Assembly (NCBI GenBank): GCA_963556495.2
Contig: OY747710.1
Span: 20,405,500 to 20,469,499, forward strand
Length of the DNA: 64,000 nucleotides
From: Valencia hispanica
Taxonomy: Eukaryota > Chordata > Actinopteri > Cyprinodontiformes > Valenciidae
Reading direction: 5' to 3'
Position 1 is the stretch's first letter. Each line of letters begins with the position of its first letter. The position numbers and the translations under genes are program-made. The notes beneath the pieces are model-generated. The model did no database searches, was not told where the DNA came from, and worked only from the letters and a program-made list of their open reading frames with translations. Shown here in pieces: positions 38,701 through 52,311 of the stretch.

Positions 38701-41700
38701 GTGTCTAGTGTCTTTTGTGTTTTGATAGTAGAGCGAATGTCAGGGTGGGTTTAGTTCTCCTTCTGGGATGGGGCTGGAGGGACTGCTTAGAAGTTTAGTT
38801 TGGCTGCATTTTTTTTTTTAAGTAAACAGGGCTAAACGCAACACCTGCAAGATGATTTGTGTTGAGAAAAACAAGAATACCAGAAATTTAACACAGCAGC
38901 TAGTCGTGCAAGGCATTAATTTGCGAGCTGAAACATGAACAGTCTTCAACTGATAAAAAAAATAAATAAACAAAAATAATTAAGAAAAGCTAACCAGAGG
39001 CCACAACCTTCTTCCTCCGCTGCATTAACAACAAAACCACTGCCGGTGTCTGAGAATGACAGGCTTATAAAAGCATAAATATGCCATAAACAAAATCTCT
39101 TGCCATTTTACCTTGCATTAGAAATGTAGTTCAGCAGGCTTGTTATTGTTGACATGAGGTGAAGCATTAGTATTACTGAAAGGCTATTTTTAGTTTTATA
39201 CAAAATCTTAAAATTAGACTTAAAGACATAGGTATTGTTAAGGTACTGGTATCGAAAACCAGGTATCCTTAAAGTAGTAGTATTGCAAAAATATCTCACG
39301 GTACCCAGCCATAGCCAGGACCACCACCTAAAGAAGATTCAGCTGCAGGATTGGGGTGCCACCAGTGCAGAGCTTGCTCAGGAATGGCAGCAGACAGAGT
39401 GAGAGCAACTACACGCACAGGGAGGCCAAGACTTTTGGAGACTCCACTTTTCTCCAAAAAAAAAAAAATTCAGGGACAGACTGATATTCTGCAAAAAGCA
39501 CAGCGAGTGGACTGCTGAGAACTGGGGTAAAGTCATTTTCGCTGATGAAGCACCTTTCCGATTGTTTGGGTCATCTGGAAAAAGGATTGTACAAAGAAGA
39601 AAAGGTGAGCGCTACCATCAGTCCTGTCTCATTCTAACATTAAAGCACCCTGAGACCATTCATGTGTGGGGCTGTTTCTCTTCCAAGGCCGTGGGCTCAC
39701 TTACAATTTTGCCAAAGAACACAGCCATGAATAAAGAATGATACCAAAACATTCTGACAGCAGCTTCTTCCAACCATCCAAGAACAGTTTGGTGAATAAC
39801 AATGCCTTGTCCAGCATGATGGAGTACCGTGTCATAAGGCCAAAGTGATAACTTGAGTGGCTCAAGGAACAAAACACTGAAATTTGGGGTCCATGGCCTG
39901 GAAACTCCCCAGACCTTAATCCAATTGAAAACTTGTGGTCAATCCTAAAGAGGCAGGTGGACAAACAAAAACCCTCTAATTGTGACAAACTCCAAGCATT
40001 TATGATGCAAGAATGGGTTGCTGAGTCAGGATTTGGTCCAAAAGTTGATTTACAGCATATCACCGTGAATTACAAAGGCGTTGGAAAAGAAAAAATACAC
40101 TTAATCTAATTGTCAATAAAAGCCATTGAAACTTACAAAGTGCTTATAATTATTCCATATGTCACAGAAACAACTCACAAAAAAACCTTAAAAACACTAA
40201 AGCAGAAAACTACATTAAAATTTTGTCTCATTTCTAAAACTTTTGGCCACGACTGTACTACATTATGTAGTGTGGAATTGTATTGTCTTTTTACTAAGTC
40301 CTTTAACTAAAACGTTAAACGAATTGCACTGAAACAATAAAAGGCTTCAGTTCTATAACTAGTATGATAGTCTAATTAGATATTATTTAACACTGACATA
40401 CATAACCCTTACTAAATAGCAGAAAGAAGTTTGTACAGGAACATAATTAGTGGGTTCGTCACCCATTTCCCAGGAACTCTGTATTGTCTTGTGTGAAACA
40501 CCTGTACAGCAGCTCATTACCTTAGCTTTACTGCCTGGTCCTTTCTCCTTCTCTTCCCTCTCTTCTGTCTCTCCTCTCCTCCTCCGCAGTTCAGCGCTTA
40601 CACTGCGCTCAAGATGAGACACCTGCCAAAAAGCAACGCATCCACAGAGGGCCAGCAGCTGGGCCAGACACACACAGTTCACTGCAGGGGAGAAAACACA
40701 TGTGGCCATGTGTGATTAAGAGTGCTGACAAAAAGGAAAGAACAAGTTTTATAGCATTTTGAAGACAAATTCATGCCAACACTTAACACAGTAGACAACA
40801 GCACTAACCTTGTTCCTCTTGGTCACTGGAGTCTTGAGATGCATCATGCATTTGACCAACATCCTTGTTGACTTCGCCGCCTTCAACAATCTGATTAAGT
40901 AAAAGTCTAGCGCTTCGCTGGAGCAGGCGGGAGCACAGCTGGTCTGGGGATTCAGCCAGGAAGTAGATGAGACGGACGGCCTGTTCCATGAAGCTCTGCC
41001 AATAAGGGTCTTCCATCAACACACCTTGGGCAAACGCAGCGGAGACAGAAATATTGGAGGAAGAAAACGTGTGTAGTGGAAAGTAAAAAAAAACAAAAAC
41101 GAAGGGCACATTGATTTACCCTCAGCAACAGCCTGTGTGAGGCAGGTAAACAGCTGGTGGTCCTGGGGGAGTCTGAATGGAGTTCCTTTCGACTGCTATA
41201 GGGTAACACAAATCATGACAGATTTAATTAGCCACAATCTGGGCTTTAAAGCTACATTGTGTAAGAACTTCTCTCATCTAGCCGTGAAACAACCAACCGA
41301 ATATTGCGTTCTAGCCTCACCTCCCACCCCCTATTGCGAGCGCGTTTTAACTCCTACGGTGGCCGTTTCATGCCAAGGTAAACATGGCTTCCAGTACTAC
41401 GACTGCATCCAGTATTCCTTCCAGTGATGAGGTTACTTTAGAAAACTACACTGCATGTAGTCATATAGTCAGTAAACATGTTGGTGCCGCTTCGCGAGTA
41501 AACAATCTTCCTCTGGCATTCGTCACGGTGCAACTGAGTGTAGCCAAAGCGCGGAAGGGGGAGCTACAATTTCCAGCAATGTCCCTCGTTGGCGAATGTA
41601 TTTCAAAGATGGAGGCTCAACATGGATTCTGCCATTCGTGCGACTCGCGCGTATGTATTCTGAATAGCAGATTCTACACTTAGGAGAATACTTTCATTAG

Positions 41701-44700
41701 TAGGTGGAAGTAATTACACATGAATGAGCACATATTTTTGAAAGAACAAAGGGGTTTTTGCTTAGAATTAATTCAAAAAAATACACAATGTAGCTTTAAG
41801 ATTTTCGTACAATCACTTTTGATCTGCAATGGTTTTAAAAGTTTTCACACCACTTTAACAGGTTTACATTTTGTCAAGGAAAAACCACTAACTGATTTTT
41901 TGGGGGATTTTGTGTGATTGACCAATACAAAGTGGTCAATAACCGTGAGGTGGAACCAAAACATTGGTTTTTTAAAATGTTTTTTACAAACTGAACTTTG
42001 TAAAGCGTGCCAGTAGGTACCCCACCGAAAAAAATAAAAAAATTTGATACCCATAAATAAAATCACTTGCAACACTTCCGAAGTCACAGGAGAGTCCAAC
42101 TGTGTTTAAATTAATCTCAGTAACAAAGCTGCCACGACATGGCTGTCCACCTAAAGGCAAGAGCGCATTAATCAAAGTAGCAGCCAAGGGGTGGTGGCAG
42201 CATTATGTACGGGGATGTTTTTCTTCAACAGGATGCTTAGAGTTTTTGAGAAGATGGATTGAGCTAAAAGGAGGGCAGTACTGGAAGAAAACCTGTTAAG
42301 AGGCTGCAAAAGACTTGAGACTGGAGCCTAGGTTCACATTCCAGCAGTACACTGCCCCTAAACATACAACTGAATGGTTTAGGTCAAAGCACATCCATGG
42401 GCCACTCCAAGTCCAGACCCAAATCTAACAGAGAAACTGTAAAATGCCCAAAACATTTTTTTTGTTTTTAGACGCCATCCATCTGATCTGACTGAAGAGA
42501 AGCTATTTTGCAAAGATGGAAGGGCAAAAATATGATAAAAGCACCCAAATCTGGGTCTTGGTATGTCGCGAGTACAAATGCATGCAAAACTTCAGATATT
42601 TATTTGTAAACTGATTTTTTTTTTTTTTTTTTTATAAAGCATCATCTCTCTTCGGATTCTAAATTAAGTCCTACTTTATTTTGGTCCAAGATGCAAAACT
42701 CAAATAAAATATATGGAAGCTTATTGTTGTTACAAGACAAAGTGTGGAGAAGTCAAAGGGATATGAACACATTTCCATGGCATCAGAACTCCCAGTAAAG
42801 CTTTAAAATAGTTTTGAAATGAAAATATTAACCCCAAAAAAAAAAAAACAGTTGACTGTTGATAAAAATATATTTGATGAAACCTAGTTTACATAAACTT
42901 ACCCTGACATGGTCAGTGATCCTGCAAATGGTGATCACTGTGTCTCTTGCAAGAAGAAAGTCTTCAGTCACTTTTTCTCCCAGAGCCACAGAACAAAGAG
43001 TGTCCAAGTTACTGAGCACCACTTCTCTCTCCGCCCTGTTATAGTTGCACACACAGCACAGAGATACTTGTTGAAAACGGGACAAAGAGTACGTGTTTTA
43101 GAATACCAAATGATCTTGTCTTTATGCAAAGTCGGGTAATAACCGAGCCCCACATGACCCCAGCGACTCTGCGCTGGTTTTGGCAGTTCTAGGCTGTGCC
43201 CAAATATTACATGTAGGAGGACGGGTTAGAAGAAGCACAGAAGGTTTAATAGGTTATAAATGCTGCTGATGCTTGATGAGAAGAGGCAGTGTGGGTGGAC
43301 TGCAAATACTCTACTCTCTCACTTTCTCGCTCACTCTTCCCCAAAGCAACCATGTTCTTGGAGGTAGACGGAAGCGGGAGAACATTACAATTTTACATAT
43401 ATAAAGATATATGTACATATAAATAAAAAATAACACAGAGGCCCTGGCAAGAAGCCTACTTTTATGGTCGTGACTTCAATTACAATGAAGAGGAGCAGAG
43501 GCTGGGCTTGTATTCTGACTAATGAGGATTTGCAGAATGTCAAGTAGCTGAGGCAGAACTGAAATGTAAAGAGAAGTGCTGTTATTCATGCAGGAATAGC
43601 ACAGACTTTCAATGTATTTTTACCGCAAACCTGCTCACCTCATAATGACAAATTTTTTTTCCCCACCACCCAACAGTTAAAGATTAGGTCAATACATCGG
43701 AGTACGCATGAAATAATTGTTGGGTCTTTAAACAGATAAAATGTCATCTAAAGATACAGTTGACATTTGAGTTAAAGTGCAGCTGAAATGTAAACCTCTA
43801 TTATTTCTTTGACATACTGATCCTGTTCAGCTTTCATTTCTTCTACTAAAAAACAGATATAAATCTACGGTTTACACCATTTTATTTGTAGGAAAAAAAC
43901 ATAAAGGCCTAAACAAACCTTTAAGCAGATAAACCTTCAGGAGCAACAACTGCTCAACAACCAGCACAAATCAAACTGAGGCCAACCAGTCAGCCACTAG
44001 ATGCGGGTCTTTCTGCCTGTTTGCATAAGTGGCTTCACTCCAGATACTTCCACTTTCTCCCACAGTCCAAAAACATGAGTTATTTTAACTGGACTGTCTA
44101 AATTGCCCTTATGGGTGTGTGTGTGTTTATATAGTTGTTTGCCCTGTGTGTCCCTAAGTTGTTCTGTGATGGACTGGCTACATGTTCAGGGTGTGCGTTA
44201 CAATAAAAATATTTTAAATATTTTGTTTTGTTGACATTTTAACCACAAGTAAACACCAACACTGTGGTACTTTACACAGATTTTATTTCATTTAAATCTG
44301 TTATAATAAATTTTAGCAAAACCTCTCAGTTAAAGGCAGGACAGCTTACTATTAAAACTGCACTTTTTTTATTTATACAGAATGTTTCTCGCATTAAAGA
44401 TAGTAAAAGTGTTTTGTAGTTTACCGTGCAGCCATGCCCAGCAGTAACACTGCAGCTCGCTTGTGTAAGACAGAGGCTTCTCGTTTACCAGTAAATCTCT
44501 CCCACAAGACCTGAATGACAGTGGACTGAAGATTGCTGTCACTGCCAAAGAACTCCTGCACCTACAGAGACACATTTGCAGTTACAGCTCCCTATACGTT
44601 TCAGTACCAAATAACTGTGCAAATTCTCCCAAATAAACAAATCACATTTAGACATTTTTTTAGTATGCAAATACAATACAGCAAATTATTCCAAAGATTC

Positions 44701-47700
44701 ATATAATAATTACTCACAATTTCCTCGAGACACTGGATAGTACCCAGAGATGCATCCATCATTAGCTCAGAGAGACTGTCGACGAGAGTCTGTGCTTTTA
44801 TCCTGGTAAAAAGACCAGACGGGTGTTTTGTAATTTAAAAAAGTAAAACAAGAGGGTTTTTTGGAAGGTAGCATATTTGGCAGTCAACCAGACAAAGCGA
44901 TGTCATGCTGCTCCTACATTCAATAATAAGCCTCTGATTCAACTACAAACCAGCAAGGTACTATACAGAACAATGCTTTGTGTAATCCTCATTAAACAAA
45001 AAATATCCAAGCAAATCGACGACTAAATACAGAAAGCCTAAACTGTATACCAAGCCGCCAAGGATATAGTTTTAACAGGGGTTTTATAATATCCACAAAC
45101 ATAGCTAGGGGTACAGTAGTGTTTAAGTGTCAAATCATTCCTTAGTTCTTCACATTTTCAATCAAAGGAGCAAGATTATCTGGTTTTCTTTTAAAAAGGT
45201 TAACAAAAAATTTCTCTAGGTTTCCTAAAGCTTGTTTTAGGTTTTCTTTAAACTATTTTTGCTTTCAAACTCATTTCCATTCCAGTGTCTGACCATTTTC
45301 AGATATGTTGGTTTGTTAAATAAACCTAACTTTGCCATAATCAGATATAAAAACAGCCCTAAACGCAAGAGGTGAACAGTTTACCAAATTACTAATTTTT
45401 AATGGAAGCTTGAGATAGTTACTAGCAGCAAATACAGAGGCACAGTTTGTTCAAATCTCTTAAATCTTTGAAAAATAAGATACACCATTATAGCTCCAAA
45501 ATGAGAAATCCAAGCTCCCATTTTTTAGTCTTACACTGTCCAGTATGTCGCTATGGTACAAATACTGGTCAAAAAGAAAGAAAATAAAAATGTTTAAAAA
45601 GCAGCCAAAGTCTAAATAATTTTTTTATTATAAAGAATTATCAATCAGCATCACTTTAAAAACATCACACTACACAAGTTCAACCCCTTGGAAGCAAAGT
45701 TTAAATAAATAATAGCCTATTATGAACATTTTAAATTATAAACCTTTTTACAGGACCATATTAAAGTAGTTTAATCACAGACCTAATTGTGTCTCCTTGT
45801 GGGTTCAGGTACAAACGCCTGTAGGCTTGAACAACAGCATCCTTAATGGCAGCATCGGTTGACCACACCAGAGGCAACATCTTCCTCACTCCACTGACAG
45901 AGTTGGCAACACTGAACTCATGTACGGTCACACAAAACTGCACTGCCTCTTGGACGACTTTAAACAGAAAAAACAAAACATGTTATGATGAAACTTCAAG
46001 TAAGCAGAAGCTACACCAAGATGTGGGAAAAATAAAATAACGGATACTGAAGTGAAAATAAATATCTACCTGAAGTCGTTTTCCAGTACAGCATGTTGTT
46101 TATGACAAATATCGCTCTTTCCACTTGTAAGGAAAATATTTCTGTATCTCTCAAGTACTGCACCAACATCTCCTGCTTCTTCAGCTCCCCCTCCTCCCCC
46201 TCTTTATCTCCCTCTTTTTGTTGAGTTGGTGGCAAATTCTGGCCGACTTCTGCAGCATCTTCATCAGAGCCTGGGGCCAAACACGAGTGGTAAATTACCC
46301 ATTGTACTCATTTTATAAACTGCTGCTTGAGCCGAGCAGTTTCTGAAGCTGCGGCCTAATAAGTAACCCTTTACATTATAATGTGTCAACATCAGTTACA
46401 AAGACCGCATTTAGAACAAAAGGAGAAAAAAAAGAAGTAAAATTAGTAATTCATATGGAGGTAGAACCTTAAACACATCACATAGCTATCATCATAAATC
46501 TACAGAGACTACAGCCCGGGTCTAATAGTAAATGATTTGGTGGGCTGTGGACAAGGGCTGGGCGATATGGCCTCAAATCTATATTGCGATACAATCTAAA
46601 GCATCTGCGGTAATGATATCTATTGCGATATATTCTTTTCTTTATAAATGTCAAAATTACAGTTTATGAACACTCACTTTCCAGATACATTGCAGTAAAT
46701 CAACAACTTCAAAAAGTTTAGAATGCCATTTAAAGAACATGCATTGTGCAAAATGCATTAAAAAAAAAATACTCAAATCCCCCCCCCCCCCAAAAATGCA
46801 ACAAAAATTCTCAACATAAAGCTGAAGATATTTTCAATAAAATTAGAAGCTAAACGTTGTAAAACTTAAAAAACCCCGCAAAGTTCAAAACTGTTCGCTT
46901 TCCTAGTTACTCATTTATAAATTTAATATCGCACAAAAATAAACGTGCACATCTTTGAATTAAAAATGCTTCAACTGTTTTTTTCCTCCCTCTCCACTAA
47001 ATGGGAAACAATATAAACTTACAATATGTAGTGTAAAGCCGAACACTGAACATCAGTATTTATCCTCCTTGCATACACGGTGCAAAGCATGTACGTAGCT
47101 TGATGACATCATCAAAATGTGTCATCACGTTATGCTGGTATAGTCAAAATTACTACCGTTGGCTAAATCTATATCATTTCTACCTAATTCCTTTTATAAT
47201 CACCCACCACTACTGTGGACCTGTTTTGTAAAGATGCTTTCAGATTCACGTTTAGGGGATCTGAGGGCACAGCGAACATTTTTAGAGACTTAGTTGTGTT
47301 GCTTTGTTCAATGTTAAGACTGGTTTGGAAAAATGTCCATGTAGATTGAGTCATGTTAATACCAGTATGCTTTCCTGGAACATAACACTTTGATAAGATT
47401 AGCAGAGATACTCTCTTTACCTGTCAATGATCATATGCTTGTAACAAATAGATGCATAACTACAAAATTACTTTGTGATTGAACTGTCAGACCAAAACAT
47501 CTCTGATGTTGCCTTTGAGGTACCAGGAAAAATGTTTAACTGAGTCGAGTTAAATTACTTGTTTATAATCTAAGGAGACATTAACTTGTGGTGCAGGCAG
47601 TGAGAAGTGAAGCATAGCTCTGAGGGAAGCTTGAGACAAATTACACTGTCATGTAGGATAATAAAATATGTAAAAAATAAGAAGGTTGGGAAGTGAGAAA

Positions 47701-50700
47701 GTGGAGCAAAATTGTCTTACAATATTGAGATGAATAAAAGATACATATACAGTGTGGCTGAAACTTTTTAAACTGCATGAGCACTTAACTTTTAGGCCTT
47801 TAGGGGTGCATTAAAGCCCTTTTAAAGATGGAATACTAATATTACAAACCGATTAAATTTATTTCAATAAACACGTCTCGAGTGCACACAATTTAATTTA
47901 TTGTTGGTTTCCTCTAATCCGCATACGGACAAGATTATATACACACACACAGGGTCAAATATATGCAAACACCAGCACCAATACTTGGTAAAATGTATTG
48001 TAGCAGGTTGCATATCAAACACACACTGATTCCCATTAAAATGTTTCTGGTTAGATATTTTCCCATTTTTCTTGAAGTAATTGGTGGAGTACATTTCAAT
48101 TAGCCGGATTCCTAGCACTGACAAAGATTTTCAATCACAGCCCACTTGGGAAAAGTAATTTTAGAAGCTTGCTTTATCCATTGCTAACAATTTTGGAGCA
48201 TCTTTGGGATCATAGTCCTGTGAAACACCCAAGCGAGTCCAAGTTTCAACCATCTGACCCAGAGTGCCCAATCCAGATAAATAGAATTGGATATTTTCAA
48301 GGACAACCTAGGAAACAACAACGCTCAAGCCTATCATGAAACCAGAACTGCTGAAACACCAGTGTCAAGATTCACAGTGCAGCCAGTTTTAGGTCAATAA
48401 ACTAACAGGTTACAAAAAAACAACAACCTCTAAAATCATAATCTTTAAGCTCGACTCTGATTTGGAGCTACCTTCATGGACAAACTGAATGTTTTCTTGG
48501 AAAAACGTTTTATGGTAAGAGGAAACGTTCAAGATTCAGCTATTTGCCCATAATAACTAGAAGTGTATGGTAGAGTTAACAGAAGAAGACAGTACTAATT
48601 TTTAAGCATGTTGATGGCTGAATCATGCTGAGGGGCTGTGCCGGTGGTGGTACTGATGTGGACAACATGGGTTGAAAAATTAATTAGGTCTCTCTCCAGA
48701 TTCTTCAACTTCACCCAAGATCAACGGCTAGAAGGTCGACACTTTGAAACAACAAGGAGTACTAGGGCAATAATGATCCCAAACACGTTAAACAAAGTTA
48801 ACAACTTCATGAAACAGACTGTCTAGTGTCGCTACCTGCTTGTCCAGGAACAGTAAATGCTGCTAGTCAGTGACTTGACGCAATCAGCTGAGTTTATCAG
48901 GAGTGTCCAAAGTGTAGTCAGGGGCCATTTGTGGCTCTAGAAAGAATTTTGCTTGGCCCCTGACTGCAGTTCAAGAACGCTACGATTTAGGCCCTCCAGC
49001 TGAAACAGATACTTTATATAATTTAAGATGACATTGTCATTGACAAATCAGCAAATATCTTCTGAAATTCTTTTTTTTAGAAGACATGTTTTTTCTTTTT
49101 CTTTTAATATTATAGAAAGTCGAGCGAAAAAAATTTATCAACTTTTTACTCCAAAAAGACTTGGGGACTGGCTTTCATTAAACTTGATTAAATACAGCAA
49201 TGTTTTCCATAATAGAAAACATTCGACCCAAAATTGTAGGAAATTGCAAACATTCAATTTTTTCTTTTCTACCTTTTTATATTATAATATTGCATGTTTA
49301 CACACACACAGAATTAAATTAAATAGAAAAGGAATTTTACAATAAACAATTTAAGTCCATTCAGATTACATTTATAACCATGCAGGTGAATATACTTCAT
49401 TAGCAACCCAATCTCACAGCTGTGATCAATCTTCTTGGTTCTCTTGTGTATTTTGTTAACCAGTTAACTTTTATAAATAAACTGAACAAAGATTTTACCT
49501 TTGAAAATCAAACCCAGCGTGTCCATTAAAGTCTCAGGGGTAAGTGTGGACAGAGAGGAAAACATCTCTGAATCTGGGAACCAATCGTGAGCTTTGACGC
49601 AAAGCTTCACAGCATTCCTGCAGAGAGGAGTACAGAGTTTACATGACTAATTCTAGGCTGTGTGACAAACCAGGTGTAAGCAAAGGCCAGATCCATCACC
49701 TGTATTTATTAACACGAATGTACTGAGCTATCTTCACTGCAGTTGCTCTGTCGTCATCTTCTGGTTTTTTGTCCTCCACATCCCCATCTTCCTCGTCCTC
49801 ATCCTCACTTGTGGGCTCCAGGGTTGTCCTGACAGTAACAAGGAGCTCGGGCTCCATGGCAGCCCACAGCTCAGATGCCTTGATCACTGCGACTACAGGG
49901 AGGCAAAGGAATACATACATAAATTTATTAGAATTCACTGACAGCTAGTCATGTAAAAGCTCCAAAAAATGTGAAGCCAATGCCAATGAAAGATTAAAAT
50001 AGCAACAGAAGAGATTACTGCTGTATTTTTTTCCTCAAATTATAACTCATATTTCTGTTTTGACAACAGCATTGAGCAAAAGTTAATTTAGGATTTTTAT
50101 CTTGAAATGTAATTTGGAGGAAAAAGCAATTAAAACCACTAATGTGCCACAATTCCAGCTAACATAAAAACAATTAGTTTTTATCTAATTTGCATTGATA
50201 TTTGATTAATTGCATTTCAAACTCTAAAAAGCTAGAAAAAAAAACAAAAAAAACTTATTAGAAGATTCAAAGTCAGACCATTAGGATTTTTTCTGATCAA
50301 CCATATTCAGTGTAGAGTTTATGGAAATCTGATTTAGCCCTCAGATTGTTAAAAGAAACAGCTCATGTCTCACTGAACAGCAGCAGGACCAAGTGGGCTT
50401 CTTGCATCAGACACACACACCCACACAATGTCGGCTCTATTCCTGAGATTACTCCACTGTGACTCTAAAGGAATAATTTGGATTGAGCCAAATCTCTGTC
50501 GGCAGGCCCTTACAGCAGAGCAGAAACCCTCCTCTGCACTGCCAAGATTACCTGCCATTCAAAGGCAACAAGAAGCCAACACTCATTCAATGAGCTCACA
50601 TTCGCCTTGGTTTCATCACTGGGCAAAAAATTTAAAAAAATGTATGTTGAAAGAAACCCAAAAGGAGCAAAGGAATCTGAAGAACAATCACAGAAGCTGC

Positions 50701-52273
50701 GATTACCAGGTGCTTTTCCCTCCAGCTCCTCTTTCATTTCTTTGAGTTTTGCCATTTCTTTTTCCAACGGTTTCTTCAGGTCTGCGCTGCTCAGCTGAAA
50801 GACAAGAATAAAGCTTTGTGCTGTTGTGAAACTTGAAATGTTACCCCTATTCGCAGTCTAAATCAAAACACTTTGAATTACCTTGCAGCTATAAGGATTG
50901 TGTGCAATGAAAGCTGCCAACAACTGGATGGCGCTCTTCACCGCATTTATTGATTTGTCCATCAACCGCCCAACAGCGAGCTCCATCACCTCACTGTACC
51001 TACACAGGGGCAGTGCCTGTACAACAACAACTCCTTTATTACCATCAGCTTTTATTATTTAATTGTCATAAAGCTTCAGTTCATCCTGACTAGGCTATAT
51101 AAAAAAAATATTTGCCATACGAGGTCTGGTTTTTAAAATTCTTAGATAACCAAAAAAAATGGTAATACATTAAGTGTAGCCAAGAAAAAGAAAAAAAATC
51201 TAATCCCACCCACTGGTAGAGCATTAAAAGATTAAATGGTGACCAAAAGTTCTGCCTTGTTGAACACCATCTTTTCGATTTTCCCCTTTCACTGTGATGC
51301 GTTCAAAATTGTACAAGGTATTTCATAAAAACATACTTTGCTGTTGACAATTCGTGTGTAGACTTGGAGAACCCGTGCTCTGACGTGGGAGTGCGTGTCG
51401 TGGAGATGTTCCTGCAATATGTCAAAGAAGCGGTCCCGGTCTGCTCTGCCAGACTCATCCAGCCCATCTCCACACAGAACTCGCACAAGGATTTCTCCCA
51501 GGACCTCACAAACTGCAACACGCATTGTGTGGCTCTGGATAATAAATGCAAATCAAAATGGTTAACATTTAAAAGGGATATTCCACCCCTAAGTAAAATT
51601 TGGTCTGTTGCTATATTCCCCAGAGTTGGATAACTGAGAAAAACAAAAACAAACAAACAACATATTTTGTAACCAGCCCAGTCATTCTCCTGATCTGGCA
51701 ACTGTCTCTTTGCTTTAGCTTAGCATAAACAATAGAAGTGAATGGGAGTAACTAGCATTTTGTGTGCAAAAATGATTAAAATTACTCAATAATGATCCTA
51801 ATCATTCCACCACCTTAAGCTGCCATTGCAAGGACATTACGCAGCGGTCGCAAAAGCTACCCACTTCTGTAAACACAAATAGACAAACTCCACAGACGTT
51901 TTATTACCGTACTTTGAGTAGTTACAAGTCTAATCCAAAAATGGTTGTTACTTGTGTAGCAAAGGGTTGTGAAAACAAGTCGAAGACATACAGCAACGGG
52001 ATGTTTCACAGAATTGTGCTTGTTTACGGAAGAAGGGGGCTTTTGCGACCGCTGCGTCATGTCCTTGTACCGGCAACAGCTGTGCTTTGTTCATTGTAAT
52101 GTAGTCCCAAGTCTAAATCAGCTGCTGCAATTCCTTTGTGTTACTTTTTTTCCCCCACAGCTGCCTTGGGAAGTGGGTAAAGAAAAATGCAAGATGAGTC
52201 TGCCCTCAGATTACCAAAGACAACAATCATAGCTCAATGAACAGCAAAGAGAGCCGGGTGAACTTTTTGCCTT

Positions 52274-52311
<38 letters not shown>

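Noticed and set aside
41384..41683. 99-codon plus ORF with a Ser/Thr-rich start
   Set aside because: It lies inside a TTAA-flanked MITE and has no domain I can recognise.
50428..50767. Plus and minus ORFs over scaRNA copy A
   Set aside because: Open frames are by chance; the segment is explained by a structured RNA and by exon 11.
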